A stretch of DNA of 64,000 nt from JAEYZS01 sp964469265 (lineage in GTDB: Bacteria; Bdellovibrionota; Bdellovibrionia; Bdellovibrionales; JAEYZS01), in assembly GCA_964469265.1 (NCBI GenBank), contig CAYXYF010000002.1:62001-126000 (forward strand). Direction: 5' to 3'. The position numbers and the translations under genes are program-made. Positions 33,431-42,990 of the stretch are shown in pieces (position 1 is the first letter of the stretch; each line of letters starts with the position of its first letter). The notes below the pieces were generated by a model. It was not told the origin of the DNA, did no database searches, and was given only the letters and a program-made list of their open reading frames with translations.

Positions 33431-35029
33431 TTATTGTACCGTAACGTTTTTATAAACCTTATGGTCGAGCGGGTTTAAATTAAATCCTGATATTCGTTTA
33501 TTAACAAGATATTGACGAATGCTATAGTAAAGCGGCACTGCTGCGACATCCTTCTCAATGAGAATCTCTTGAGCCTCTCGGTAGTATTCTTTTCTTCTCT
33601 CGTTATTGAGCTCTGATACACCCTTTGCAACAAGGCTGTCGTATTTTGGATTCTTCCAACCTGTGTGGTTATTTGAAGAAGAACCCGTCAAGAGGTTTAG
33701 AAAATTATCAGGGTCTGGATAATCTGCCACCCATCCCAATCTAAAAATGCTGTAACCTTGTCTCGTTCTCAGTTTTGAGAGATAAACCTTCCACTCTTCA
33801 TTGTGGATCTCAATATCAATTCCTAAGTTACGCTTAAGCTGCGCCTGAACGTTTTCAGCAATTTTCTTATGATTTTCATTTGTGTTAAACGTGATTGTTA
33901 CTCGAGGAACCTTTTTTGGATCAGAGTAACCTGCTTTCGTGAGAAATTCTTTTGCAAGTTTTGGGTCAAAATCTAATCCTATGTCTTCAAAGTGTCCCAT
34001 CATTCCCTTCGGAACCCATGATGTCGCTGTGACATCACCTTGTCCGAGTACTTTTGTAATTTCAGATTTATCAATTGCGTGTGCAACAGCTTTTCTAAAG
34101 TTCACATTATCAAAAGGTTTTTGTTTTGTGTTGAATCCATAATAGTACACAATTAAACCATTTTGGCTTTGGTACTCTGGACGCTGGCGCAAAACGCTCA
34201 CATCATTTGAAGGAAGCTCTGGAATAATATCCAACTCTCCAGCATCAAAAGCATTTACTGCTGATGATTGCTCCGTAATCATGCGGCCCAATACATATTT
34301 TGTTTTTGCTTTTTCTCGGTGGTAGTTTTCATTTCTTTCTAAGAGAATTGCTTCATCATGCTCCCACTCTTTTAAGGTGTAGGCACCAAGAGAAACCATG
34401 TTTTTTGCTTCAGTCCACTGATTTCCGTGCTTCTCAATCACATCAAGACGTGCTGGAAATGTAGAGTGATGAACTAACATCGATGGGAAAAAGGCAATAG
34501 GTGAATGAAGTTCAACTTCGATCTTATGTTTATCGATGACCTTCACACCCACTTGAGAAAAGTCTTTGATTTTTCCTTCGTTATATTCTCTAGCGTTTTT
34601 GATCCCGTAAAGAAAGTAAGCATATTCAGAAGCAGTCTGGGGATTTAAAAGTCTTTGCCATCCGTCAGCAACTTGTTGAGCTTCAAATGCGACACCGTCT
34701 GTCCATTTCACATCGTCTCGAAGCTCAAACGTCCACTTTCGTGCGGCTTTATCAGACTCCCACTTCGTTGCGAGCGCTGGAATGGCTTTAAGTTCTGGAT
34801 CGTTATAATCAAACTCTGCTAAACCATCCATGATGTTCATGGTGATCTCGTGGGAAGTTGTATCGGAGCTTTTGTGCCAGTCTAGTGATGGTGGTTCAGT
34901 TTGTAAATTTACAATAATGGTTTCTGATTTCTTAATTCCAAATTTAAGAGTTCTATCGGCTCCTTTTGTACAGCTTACGGTTAACGTTAGAAGTGCGAGT
35001 AAGCCGATAAAATACTTGGTCAATTTCAT
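33431..35029 (-). CDS. oppA: Oligopeptide-binding lipoprotein, OppA type
   Basis: A 532-residue extracytoplasmic binding protein of SBP family 5. The lipobox TVSC follows a signal helix (MKLTKYFIGLLALLTLTVSC), so it is a lipid-anchored form. Family elements seen are EPPSLDWHKSSDTTSHEI, RKWTFELRDDVKWTDG, AKNMVSLGAYTLKEWEHD, KPFDNVNFRKAVAHAIDKSE, and GWVADYPDPDNFLNLL near the end. It binds peptides in the periplasm and hands them to OppB/OppC. GGGGGA lies upstream of the ATG. It is the first gene of the three-gene operon. Confidence 0.95.
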   Translation of the reverse strand: MKLTKYFIGLLALLTLTVSCTKGADRTLKFGIKKSETIIVNLQTEPPSLDWHKSSDTTSHEITMNIMDGLAEFDYNDPELKAIPALATKWESDKAARKWTFELRDDVKWTDGVAFEAQQVADGWQRLLNPQTASEYAYFLYGIKNAREYNEGKIKDFSQVGVKVIDKHKIEVELHSPIAFFPSMLVHHSTFPARLDVIEKHGNQWTEAKNMVSLGAYTLKEWEHDEAILLERNENYHREKAKTKYVLGRMITEQSSAVNAFDAGELDIIPELPSNDVSVLRQRPEYQSQNGLIVYYYGFNTKQKPFDNVNFRKAVAHAIDKSEITKVLGQGDVTATSWVPKGMMGHFEDIGLDFDPKLAKEFLTKAGYSDPKKVPRVTITFNTNENHKKIAENVQAQLKRNLGIDIEIHNEEWKVYLSKLRTRQGYSIFRLGWVADYPDPDNFLNLLTGSSSNNHTGWKNPKYDSLVAKGVSELNNERRKEYYREAQEILIEKDVAAVPLYYSIRQYLVNKRISGFNLNPLDHKVYKNVTVQ

Positions 35030-35167
35030 TCTGTTTCCCCCATTATTTTAGTCAGATAAAGTCTTCTCTGACAGAGCTAAACTGTCAAAAACTAAGTCCC
35101 AATATAGCGACTTGAGTCATTGTATTTTAGTGTCAAACTGACCCTTAAATTTTATGACAAATATGTA

Positions 35168-35188
35168 TTAGGCAAAGACCGTGCCTAA
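35168..35188 (-). terminator. Hairpin below the 35.2-36.0 kb lipoprotein gene
   Basis: TTAGGCA / TGCCTAA, a 7-bp stem with a 7-base loop, 9 bases below the minus-strand stop at 35198. There is no T-run, so it is a weak terminator candidate or a 3' stabilising hairpin. Confidence 0.35.
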
Positions 35189-35197
35189 GGGGATTTT

Positions 35198-35995
35198 CTA
35201 ATTGAATGAAAGATAAATATCGGACGAATAACCTTTTCCGCCACAATCAAGCGCTCTGAAATCGAGTGAGTAGCCACGATTTGTTTCCATATCGCCGTCT
35301 ACTCTAAATGCATCCACATTCGCCGTGCCTCCGACTGCAAAGGGAATAAGCTGCACAGGGCTTGAGTTGAAGCTGATATAAAAAAGTCCATCAGCGTTAT
35401 TATACGGCGGATAAGTACCTAACGGATTTCCAGGAACGTTATAGATTTGGCAATCAGACGTCCCATAGGATTTATAAAAATGCGGATCTCGAAGCTGATG
35501 AGTCGGCATTACGCCAACGAGAATAATATTGTCCACTTCAATTCTAGCCATGCCATCTGGAGCGCCTGATAATTTTATTGAGCGTGGTCCTTCAAGAAAA
35601 AGATTTACCACTCGTTGCCCGAGATCATAGGGGTGAGAGTTCACTCGCTTGTTTTTACCCGATCCAGATGGATCTTTAGAGTCATGATCTGATGCTAATA
35701 CGGAGTAGTCTCGCTTTTGATTTACGCTCGACGTGGGAAAATCGACCGCATCCACAAGCTTTATAGCATAACAAACATTTTTATCATCTCGCGCTGGGAT
35801 TCGGATGGGAGCGCCGTTTTCTAATGGTGTTCGGATCTCTACCTTATCACAGTCTTTATCCAAAACTTCGATGGGATTAAATTGTTTCGCGGGTGAAAAA
35901 GTAAAATTTTGACCCGCGCAGTTTGTATATGCGACGAGCATTAAGAATGCGCTCAGCAGGATTAGTGAAATTCGAACCCTTTTAACTGTTATCAT
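35198..35995 (-). CDS. Hypothetical lipoprotein (265 aa)
   Basis: No family recognised. The N-terminus is a lipoprotein signal with lipobox-like AYTNC (MLVAYTNCAGQNF), the 'NCA' style seen also in the TSP1 lipoprotein. The mature protein is beta-rich with Cys near residues 49, 73, 181 and 255. It contains the segments RVVNLFLEGPRSIKLSG and DGMARIEVDNIILVGVMP, which look like a carbohydrate-binding or jelly-roll type fold, but that is only an impression. It stands alone, upstream of oppA on the same strand and 44 bases below the slt stop. Confidence 0.65.
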   Translation of the reverse strand: MITVKRVRISLILLSAFLMLVAYTNCAGQNFTFSPAKQFNPIEVLDKDCDKVEIRTPLENGAPIRIPARDDKNVCYAIKLVDAVDFPTSSVNQKRDYSVLASDHDSKDPSGSGKNKRVNSHPYDLGQRVVNLFLEGPRSIKLSGAPDGMARIEVDNIILVGVMPTHQLRDPHFYKSYGTSDCQIYNVPGNPLGTYPPYNNADGLFYISFNSSPVQLIPFAVGGTANVDAFRVDGDMETNRGYSLDFRALDCGGKGYSSDIYLSFN

Positions 35996-36039
35996 CCCTA
36001 ACTGTATCGGAATGACACTATTAGAACTTAAGCACTTTG

Positions 36040-38526
36040 TTAAAGTGGATCCCAGCTCTCTTTAGTGGGTATCGGGCTTTTTAATGCAACTGGAGCAGGC
36101 TGCGCCAACCACGTTAACCCTCGTTTTTGAGCCTCTTCAGGGTAATATAAATTTTCGTAAAGATAGAAATGTCTAACTACTTTTTTAGCATACTCACGAG
36201 TTTGGCTATAGGGAATATGCTCGATATATTCATCCAGACTCAGGTGTCCGAAGTTTGCACTCCATGCGTGCACTCTGTGCGGACCTGCATTGTATCCTGC
36301 TGCCACAAGCGGGATATGTTTATTAAATTTTTGAGATAAACGCTGAATATACTTTGCGCCGATACTGATGTTGGTCTCTGGCTCAAGAAGATTTGCGACT
36401 TTAAAGTTTTTCATTTTCATCATTTCAGCCATTTTTGTTGCAGTATGTGGCATGACTTGCATTAAGCCATTAGCACCCACGCTGGATTTTACTTTCGGTT
36501 TATAAAAGCTTTCTGCACGCATAATCGCCCACACCAATGCTGGTGGAATTTCTAACTTCTTTGCAATTTTGCTGACTTCATTTTCGTAGGCCAATGGGAA
36601 TGCTTTCTTCCATCCAATATTGTCAATGCTCAGGCCTGACAACCGCTCATCAGAAAAAAAGATCTCCGCAATGTAAGCTGATCGCGAAAACGTATTACTG
36701 ACTTCGTATTTTTCCATTAACGTTTGAAGATATGACTTGTTTCTTGTTCGAGCCTCTAAATATTGAAGCTCTCTGTTGGCCCAATCATCAAAGCCTAAAG
36801 CTTTGAGCGCTTCAGCTCTTTGAAAGCTTGCCAGTAATCTAGGGTCCTTAAGGCTTGCAAATATACTGTCGCCTTCTTCTGAGGAGTCCTCAGGGGCAGC
36901 TTTCACTAGGGGATCGACTTCTTCTTCGGCTGAATCTTCTCCTTCATCAGAGGTCATTCCGCTTTCGGTGACCTCTGCTAGGATCTCGTCTTCAGTTTCA
37001 AGCATGGGAGCGTCAGACTCAGGCGAATTTGTTTGGGCTACAGGAGTTGGTAAAAAGTTTGGTGTAATCAGCGCAAGTGGAGATAAATCCGCTGAACGCT
37101 GTTTCAACTTATCTTTCTGGCTCTGGATACTTGCAAGTTGTCTTTCAAGATCGGAGTTGATCGTTGAAAGGCGCGCTTTTGCTACTAAGGAATAATAAGT
37201 TATGGCTTTATTCTGTGCAAGCTTCTCAAGCCCTGCTCTAGCTTCTGGCAGCCTTCCAAGCTTTAAGAGACTCACATACTTCCAGTATTCAATGCGTTCT
37301 TTATCAAAAGCATAGCGTCTTAGCTTGCGCGAGTACCTCTTCTTTGAAAATGCATCAAACATTTTATATGCACCTTCATAATCTCCTTTTAGATATTTCG
37401 ACCATGCAATAAACCATGATGACCCTGAAGCAAGGGTCCCGCGATATTGTTTTTTATAAGCGCTAAATCGAGCCTCGGCTCCATCATAATCTTGATTAAG
37501 ATAACTCATGAAAGCAGCTTGGAATAAAGCCTCTCTTCCGAGCGATGATCTAGGTCTTAACTGGTGGGCCTTTAAATATGAGGAAACTGCAAGGGGTGCA
37601 TCACTCTTTCTTGCTCCGACTTTTCCTAATAGCATTAAGTAGGCAACGTTATTTTTATGTTCTTCATAGTGAGGCAATAATACTTTGAGCGCTTCTTCAA
37701 CATCGCCTTCGTCGGAGAGGAAGCGCGCATAAACAACATCAACATAGTAACGAGTGAGTTCATTTGTTTTAGAGTACATGGACATGATCTCAGACTTTGC
37801 TCTTTCAGACTGGCCCGCATATTGAAGATTCCGCACTCTTTGCTTCTGTTGCGCTAAGGTTGCAATACAACCTGGTTGGAGTCCATCAAAGGATGCTTTT
37901 TTTAAGTCCATCCCCCAGCTTGAAACCAAATCATGTGCGGGATGGCGCGAGTAAAGCTTACGAGCATAGATACATGCTCTGTGAATGTTTTTTCTTTTGA
38001 TATTTGTTTTAACAAGGTTCCATAAAACATCGGGATACTTCTCTGAGCCACGTATTCTGCGCTCTAACAATCTGAGGTGCTGATCAGCGGACTTATACCG
38101 TCCGTCTTTATAAGCGATTTCTCCCATTCTGAAAATAGCGCTAAATTTTCGAGAAGAAGTAGGTTTTGCACTGGAGACTTTATTAAAATATTTATAAGCC
38201 TCTTTAAAATTACTCTGCTTGGAGTATGCAAGCCCGAGGAAGTAGTGGGCATAGTCATCGAGTAAGAAATTATTTCCCTTCAATGCATTTTCTAAATGCT
38301 TGACGGAGTCTTCATATTTTTTTTGGTGATAAGCAAGAATACCTTCTGTAAAGAAGATCATCTGGTTTTTTTCATCGCTGTTTGGAGATTTTTTAATTGA
38401 TCGGAGTGCTGCTTTAATGGATTGAACGGAACCCAGTTCACCTTCGTCCCAATCTCGGACATCAGCAAACGCAAGGCTACTTGCAAAAACAATAATAGCC
38501 AAAAGCGTTAACCTGTATCCCCTCAT
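36040..38526 (-). CDS. slt: Soluble lytic murein transglycosylase (Slt70-like) with TPR-type helices
   Basis: An 828-residue exported enzyme that cuts the N-acetylmuramyl-beta-1,4-GlcNAc bond of peptidoglycan. The ATG at 38526 follows GGGAG at 10 bases and begins a signal peptide ending LAFA. A TPR/superhelical domain (about 40-470) is followed by a Glu/Ser-rich linker (500-560) and the C-terminal SLT domain: catalytic Glu in WAIMRAESFYKP, then SSVGANGLMQVMPHTA, NISIGAKYIQRL and VAAGYNAGPHRV. The organisation is that of E. coli Slt70, but longer. It would act in wall recycling or, in a predator, in opening prey or own wall; the latter is inference. Confidence 0.92.
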   Translation of the reverse strand: MRGYRLTLLAIIVFASSLAFADVRDWDEGELGSVQSIKAALRSIKKSPNSDEKNQMIFFTEGILAYHQKKYEDSVKHLENALKGNNFLLDDYAHYFLGLAYSKQSNFKEAYKYFNKVSSAKPTSSRKFSAIFRMGEIAYKDGRYKSADQHLRLLERRIRGSEKYPDVLWNLVKTNIKRKNIHRACIYARKLYSRHPAHDLVSSWGMDLKKASFDGLQPGCIATLAQQKQRVRNLQYAGQSERAKSEIMSMYSKTNELTRYYVDVVYARFLSDEGDVEEALKVLLPHYEEHKNNVAYLMLLGKVGARKSDAPLAVSSYLKAHQLRPRSSLGREALFQAAFMSYLNQDYDGAEARFSAYKKQYRGTLASGSSWFIAWSKYLKGDYEGAYKMFDAFSKKRYSRKLRRYAFDKERIEYWKYVSLLKLGRLPEARAGLEKLAQNKAITYYSLVAKARLSTINSDLERQLASIQSQKDKLKQRSADLSPLALITPNFLPTPVAQTNSPESDAPMLETEDEILAEVTESGMTSDEGEDSAEEEVDPLVKAAPEDSSEEGDSIFASLKDPRLLASFQRAEALKALGFDDWANRELQYLEARTRNKSYLQTLMEKYEVSNTFSRSAYIAEIFFSDERLSGLSIDNIGWKKAFPLAYENEVSKIAKKLEIPPALVWAIMRAESFYKPKVKSSVGANGLMQVMPHTATKMAEMMKMKNFKVANLLEPETNISIGAKYIQRLSQKFNKHIPLVAAGYNAGPHRVHAWSANFGHLSLDEYIEHIPYSQTREYAKKVVRHFYLYENLYYPEEAQKRGLTWLAQPAPVALKSPIPTKESWDPL

Positions 38527-38631
38527 TATCCCAATACTCCCAAACAAAATCAGAACCTTATCTTTAGTTTTCGGTTATATCTTTTAAGATCTTTATGGAC
38601 TGCCACCCATTAATAATGATAACTCAAGATC

Positions 38632-40077
38632 ATGGCAAAAACGACCTCAAAAAAATCCAAGACAATATTTATCTGTCAGAGTTGCGGCTCACAATCGCCC
38701 AAGTGGCAGGGACGCTGTAATGATTGTGGAGAGTGGAATTCTCTTCAAGAAGAGGTCGTTACAAAACAAGACAATCGTAGGGGCTGGACAATCGGCGAAG
38801 AAGCGCTACACATTGCAGAACCAAAAAGGTTAATTGAAGAAAATATTGTGGCGCAAGACTCCATCAACCGGATGAGTACGAAGATCGGTGAACTTGACCG
38901 AACATTGGGCGGCGGCGTAGTGCCTGGAAGTTTTATTTTGCTGGGTGGCGACCCAGGAATTGGTAAGAGTACACTCTTACTTCAGATGACAAAGGGTCTC
39001 GGTGAACACAACCATTCTGTTCTTTACATTTCAGGAGAGGAATCTGTCCAACAAACAATGATGCGGGCAAAACGTTTAGAGACAATGAATGAAAACGTTT
39101 ATATCGGATCAGAGAGCAACCTAGAAAATATCTTTCAACTCGCAAAACGAATTAACCCAAAAGTTCTTATCGTGGACTCTATTCAGACCGTTTATTTGCC
39201 CGATATCCAATCCGCACCTGGCACTGTATCGCAGGTTCGAGAGTGCGCCTCAAAGCTTATGGGCCTTGCAAAAACAAACAATATCACGGTGTTTTTGATT
39301 GGGCACGTGACTAAAGAAGGCAATATCGCTGGCCCTAAAGTACTTGAACATATGGTGGATACTGTTTTGTCATTTGAAGGAGACGTTCACCACCAGTTTA
39401 GATTATTACGCGCGCTCAAAAACAGATTCGGGACGACCAATGAGCTTGGTGTTTTCCAGATGCTTAATGCAGGCCTCGTCGAAGTTTCAAATCCATCTGA
39501 AATGTTTTTAGAAGAAAGAAGCACTAACCTTCAAGGTTCGGCGATCCTAGCAACCGTTGAAGGATCAAGGGCTTTACTTTGCGAAGTTCAAGCATTAACA
39601 AATGCATCTCCCATGCCTATGCCGCGACGAACTGCCATAGGTTTTGACGTACCCCGTGCGCATTTAATTCTTGCCGTACTTGATAAGCATCTTGGGTTGG
39701 ACTTAGCTAACAAAGACGTCTTTGTGAATATCGTAGGCGGTTTAAAAGTTCAAGAGCCTGCCGTGGACCTTGCCGTGGCGGCAGCTCTTATCTCGTCGCA
39801 CACAAGCCGTGACCTGCCCTCTGATCTGTGTGTATTCGGTGAAATAGGTTTGACGGGAGAGGTACGCGCCGTTGTTTCAGCAGAACAGAGAATCAAAGAA
39901 GCCTACAAATTAGGATTTAAAAAATTTCTTGTTCCGGCTTCAAACAAGAAACATCTCAGTGAACTGCCTAAAGAAATCCTCAGTAAAGTGGTTTGGATTA
40001 AAAATGTTAGAGACCTTCCGAGCCTGGTGTTTTCTCGTGAAAACCACTCGGTGCAATCAGCGCCGTCTCTTGTTTGA
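38632..40077 (+). CDS. radA: DNA repair protein RadA (Sms)
   Basis: A 481-residue RadA: a four-Cys zinc finger (C-x2-C...C-x2-C in ICQSCGSQSPKWQGRCNDCG), a RecA-like ATPase core with Walker A GGDPGIGKST and VDSIQT, the signature LKNRFGTTNELGVF, and a C-terminal Lon-like domain (FVNIVGGLKVQEPAVDLAVA...FGEIGLTGEVR). It promotes branch migration in recombination. It is divergent from slt over 105 bases. The last 21 bases overlap the convergent small gene. Confidence 0.97.
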   Translation: MAKTTSKKSKTIFICQSCGSQSPKWQGRCNDCGEWNSLQEEVVTKQDNRRGWTIGEEALHIAEPKRLIEENIVAQDSINRMSTKIGELDRTLGGGVVPGSFILLGGDPGIGKSTLLLQMTKGLGEHNHSVLYISGEESVQQTMMRAKRLETMNENVYIGSESNLENIFQLAKRINPKVLIVDSIQTVYLPDIQSAPGTVSQVRECASKLMGLAKTNNITVFLIGHVTKEGNIAGPKVLEHMVDTVLSFEGDVHHQFRLLRALKNRFGTTNELGVFQMLNAGLVEVSNPSEMFLEERSTNLQGSAILATVEGSRALLCEVQALTNASPMPMPRRTAIGFDVPRAHLILAVLDKHLGLDLANKDVFVNIVGGLKVQEPAVDLAVAAALISSHTSRDLPSDLCVFGEIGLTGEVRAVVSAEQRIKEAYKLGFKKFLVPASNKKHLSELPKEILSKVVWIKNVRDLPSLVFSRENHSVQSAPSLV

Positions 40078-40515
40078 TTTTAACAAATAGACAATAGAAA
40101 CAATCATCACCAGTCCCACGATTGCAAGTAGAAGAAGCTGCGAGTGCATTTCACTTCTTGTAAACTCCACTCTTTTCTCTTCCGCCGATGGAAGTGCTTT
40201 TAATTGGGCGATCAGGTCTTCTGCGTAGGAGACGTTTTTCTCGGGCACACTCAACAGGGTAACCTTTTTTCCTTCGGAAGTGAGCGCGACAATGTTGTGC
40301 TTTTTTCTACGAAGCTTTCTTTTGCTTAGCTCAATGGAGTTGAGGTCGCTAATTTCGTATTTACGATGGCTTTCATAAAAAATTCGGTCTTGAGCTCTGT
40401 CGCAAGCTATGGAGGTTTCAGATTTTGGTTCACAAGTTAGGGTTTCGCTCATGCGGGCCATGAACATGAATACAATAAAGATCAGAACAAAAAAGAAACT
40501 TCCGTATTTCTGCAT
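40057..40515 (-). CDS. Hypothetical double-membrane-helix protein (152 aa)
   Basis: No family recognised. Hydrophobic helices at about 7-20 and 126-144 flank a periplasmic or cytoplasmic domain (25-120) with two Cys (C28, C38) and a basic patch SKRKLRRKKHNIV. Its middle resembles PH-like membrane-protein domains ('YEISDLNSIELSKRKL..KHNIVALTSEGKKVTLLS'), but the match is weak. It lies 18 bases after the gene on its upstream side and appears to be one operon with it. Confidence 0.6.
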   Translation of the reverse strand: MQKYGSFFFVLIFIVFMFMARMSETLTCEPKSETSIACDRAQDRIFYESHRKYEISDLNSIELSKRKLRRKKHNIVALTSEGKKVTLLSVPEKNVSYAEDLIAQLKALPSAEEKRVEFTRSEMHSQLLLLAIVGLVMIVSIVYLLKSNKRRR

Positions 40516-40533
40516 CGATCCTCCAATGATCGG

Positions 40534-40881
40534 TTAGGTTTGCTCGTTACCTTCCGTCGAATTCTGTTGGACTTCTTTATTTACGCCTGGGCTAACTGAC
40601 ACTTCAACGGGTTGACCTTTTTTTAATGTTGCATAGCCTGGGCACTGAGTAGCGTCCGCATAAGCTACCCGATTTACAACTCTCGTAACTACGAGCAAAC
40701 AATTGTGCGGCACGGGAAGCTTTGCTGAAAGCTTACTGCCAACACGCACTCTGGGGCTTCTTTTTATATCAAGTTGAATTTCGTTTCGGAAAATAGAAAT
40801 ACTTCTTACAATTGGCTGATCACTTTGTGCATTTGCAAGGGCACTTGACATAACTAAGCTGAAAATCAAAAGTCGAATCAT
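40534..40881 (-). CDS. Hypothetical small exported protein (115 aa)
   Basis: No family recognised. A signal peptide (1-18, cleavage after ANA) is followed by a beta-strand-rich domain of about 85 residues with two Cys (C60 and C79) that could form a disulfide, and a polar tail. The lines KLSAKLPVPHNCLLVVTRVV and LKKGQPVEVS suggest a small beta-barrel. It is 59 bases below the barrel protein gene and 18 bases before the two-helix protein gene. Confidence 0.6.
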   Translation of the reverse strand: MIRLLIFSLVMSSALANAQSDQPIVRSISIFRNEIQLDIKRSPRVRVGSKLSAKLPVPHNCLLVVTRVVNRVAYADATQCPGYATLKKGQPVEVSVSPGVNKEVQQNSTEGNEQT

Positions 40882-40940
40882 ACTACCTCACTCGAACCTG
40901 ATGGTAACATGCGCCATTTAGTTTTCAATAGTAAATTCGG

Positions 40941-41462
40941 CTATAAACCTGCAAAAGTATAGTATCCACGAACGGCAAATCCCCAGAGATTGGAATCAAC
41001 ACCAGCTATCTCAAAGTTCACAGTTCTGAAGGCGAGTTCAGCTCCAAATTGCGGAGTCATTTGAATTCCCGTTCCAAATTGTACGCCAAGGACTGAGTCG
41101 AGGTCGGATATCCCGCTGTCCTTATATGCGATCGGATAATTTAAACCGACAAATACATAGAGGACTTGGATTTGATCGAGGATCAAAGTCGCATTCCCTT
41201 CAAGTAGGAAAAAGCCAAGGTCTCCGTTGGTGTTGTCGAAATCGCGAATTGTATCTAAACCTAGGCCGACGTTGTAACCGAACCCTCGCTGGATCTCTTC
41301 TTTAAAACGCGCGCCCAAGGTGAATGCGCTCTCAGTCTTAATGTCACCACCATCTCGATCAATTTCATCGGCAAAGCTGTATCCAAAAGTGGCATCAAGC
41401 TTTGCTGCGTAGGATGGCAGACCCATAAACAGAATTAACGTTGCAATTAACAAAACTTTCAT
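40941..41462 (-). CDS. Outer-membrane beta-barrel protein (173 aa)
   Basis: A signal peptide (1-19, ending SYA) is followed by about eight alternating amphipathic strands (LDATFGYSF, TLGARFKEE, GYNVGLGLDTI, NATLILDQI, VLYVFVGLNYPI, LGVQFGTGIQM, FGAELAFRTVNF) and a final aromatic-rich strand (WGFAVRGYYTFAGL). The size matches OmpA/OmpX-like 8-strand porin-like barrels. No specific family is claimed. It lies 27 bases after glpK on the same strand. Confidence 0.75.
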   Translation of the reverse strand: MKVLLIATLILFMGLPSYAAKLDATFGYSFADEIDRDGGDIKTESAFTLGARFKEEIQRGFGYNVGLGLDTIRDFDNTNGDLGFFLLEGNATLILDQIQVLYVFVGLNYPIAYKDSGISDLDSVLGVQFGTGIQMTPQFGAELAFRTVNFEIAGVDSNLWGFAVRGYYTFAGL

Positions 41463-41489
41463 TCAAAAAACTCCTCTGTCTTTTTCTTT

Positions 41490-42965
41490 TTAAAGAGTGG
41501 CTCTTTTTATCGCCTTATGCCACTGCTCAAATCTCAGCTTACGGGCTCGCGGAGTGATATCGGGTAAGAACTGGCGATCTTCCTTCCAGATTCTCTGAAT
41601 ATCTTTGATATCTCTCCACATTCCAACACCAATCCCTGCAAGGTATGCGGCTCCGAGGGATGTGGTCTCAACACTTGATGGCCTGATTGTAACAGTATTT
41701 AAATAATCCGCTTGAATTTGCATCAGTAAATCGTTTTCTGAGGCCCCACCATCTACTTTCAACTTTTTTAATTTCTTTTTCAAATCATTTTGCATAGCTA
41801 TTAATACATCAGCATTCTGAAGGGCCATTGCCTCTAGTGTTGCCCGAGCAATGTGCGCACGAGTTGTCCCCCGCGTGAGACCACATATCACGCCGCGAGC
41901 CTCAGGTTGCCAATGAGGGGCCCCTAACCCCGACAGTGCAGGGATGAATTCCACACCGCCCGCATCTTCAACCTCGCGGGCGAGTTTTTCTATATCAGAG
42001 CTTTTTTCAATAAATTTAAGATTATCTCTGAGCCATTGAACGCTTGCTCCGCAAATAAAAACAGAGCCCTCAAGTGCATAGGTCATTTTGTTTCCGATCT
42101 TCCATGCAACAGTGGTAAGGAGTCCGTACCGCGACCGAATCATTTTATCGCCTGTGTTCATAAGCATAAAACTACCCGTACCGAAAGTGCACTTAGCTTC
42201 TCCAACGGAAAAACAAGCTTGGCCAAATAGTGCAGATTGTTGATCTCCCGCAACTCCAGAAATCGGTATGCCATCAGGAAGAAAGTCCAAACCTTTTGTT
42301 AAGGCAATAATCCCAGAGGAAGCTTTGATTTCGGGTAAAATATTTCTGTCAATTTTAAAAATTTTTAAAAGTTCATCGTCCCACTGGCCAGTGCGGATAT
42401 TCATCAGTTGAGTTCTTGAAGCATTACTTGCGTCAGTGTAGTGGTATTCACCACTAGAAAGCATCCATATTAAGAATGAGTCGATGGTGCCTGCTGCGAT
42501 TTGCCCAGCTTTCACCTTTGGTTTTAAAGATTTATCGTTATCCAAAATCCAACGAATCTTCGATGCAGAAAAGTAGGGATCAATAACAAGCCCGGTTTTG
42601 GATCTTATTTTTGCTCTATATCGCTCAAGACGTTTACAAAATTCAGTTGTACGACGGCACTGCCACACAATAGCGTTATATACTGGTTTGGAATTCTTGC
42701 GGTCCCAGACAACAACGGTTTCTCTTTGATTGGTGATACCAATACCGTGAATTTGTTGAGCTGGAATTTTTGATTTTTCTAAAAGCTTTATAGTACATGA
42801 CCGAACGCTTTCCCAAATATCTGAGGGTCTGTGCTCCACCCACCCTGGCTGAGGGAATATCTGCTCAAAGTCCTGGTCCTGTGAATGCACGATCTGTCCA
42901 GTTTGATCAACTAAACTCACCGTCGTTCCTGTCGTACCTTGATCGATTGCTAGTATATATGCCAT
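41490..42965 (-). CDS. glpK: Glycerol kinase
   Basis: A 491-residue FGGY-family sugar kinase making glycerol 3-phosphate. The ATG at 42965 has AGGAG 6 bases upstream and starts the family N-terminus (AYILAIDQGTTGTTVSLVDQ); the open frame continues 69 codons further, over the acyltransferase promoter, and is not used. Other elements are GIGITNQRETVVVWDR, NAIVWQCRRT, ISGVAGDQQSALFGQACF, GTGSFMLMNTG, GGVEFIPALSGLGAPHW and KVDGGASENDLLMQ. Its start is only 25 bases from the divergent acyltransferase start, so each promoter lies in the other gene. The pairing links glycerol phosphate supply with phospholipid acylation. Confidence 0.96.
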   Translation of the reverse strand: MAYILAIDQGTTGTTVSLVDQTGQIVHSQDQDFEQIFPQPGWVEHRPSDIWESVRSCTIKLLEKSKIPAQQIHGIGITNQRETVVVWDRKNSKPVYNAIVWQCRRTTEFCKRLERYRAKIRSKTGLVIDPYFSASKIRWILDNDKSLKPKVKAGQIAAGTIDSFLIWMLSSGEYHYTDASNASRTQLMNIRTGQWDDELLKIFKIDRNILPEIKASSGIIALTKGLDFLPDGIPISGVAGDQQSALFGQACFSVGEAKCTFGTGSFMLMNTGDKMIRSRYGLLTTVAWKIGNKMTYALEGSVFICGASVQWLRDNLKFIEKSSDIEKLAREVEDAGGVEFIPALSGLGAPHWQPEARGVICGLTRGTTRAHIARATLEAMALQNADVLIAMQNDLKKKLKKLKVDGGASENDLLMQIQADYLNTVTIRPSSVETTSLGAAYLAGIGVGMWRDIKDIQRIWKEDRQFLPDITPRARKLRFEQWHKAIKRATL

Positions 42966-42990
42966 GATTACTCCTAGAGAGTAGAATTGT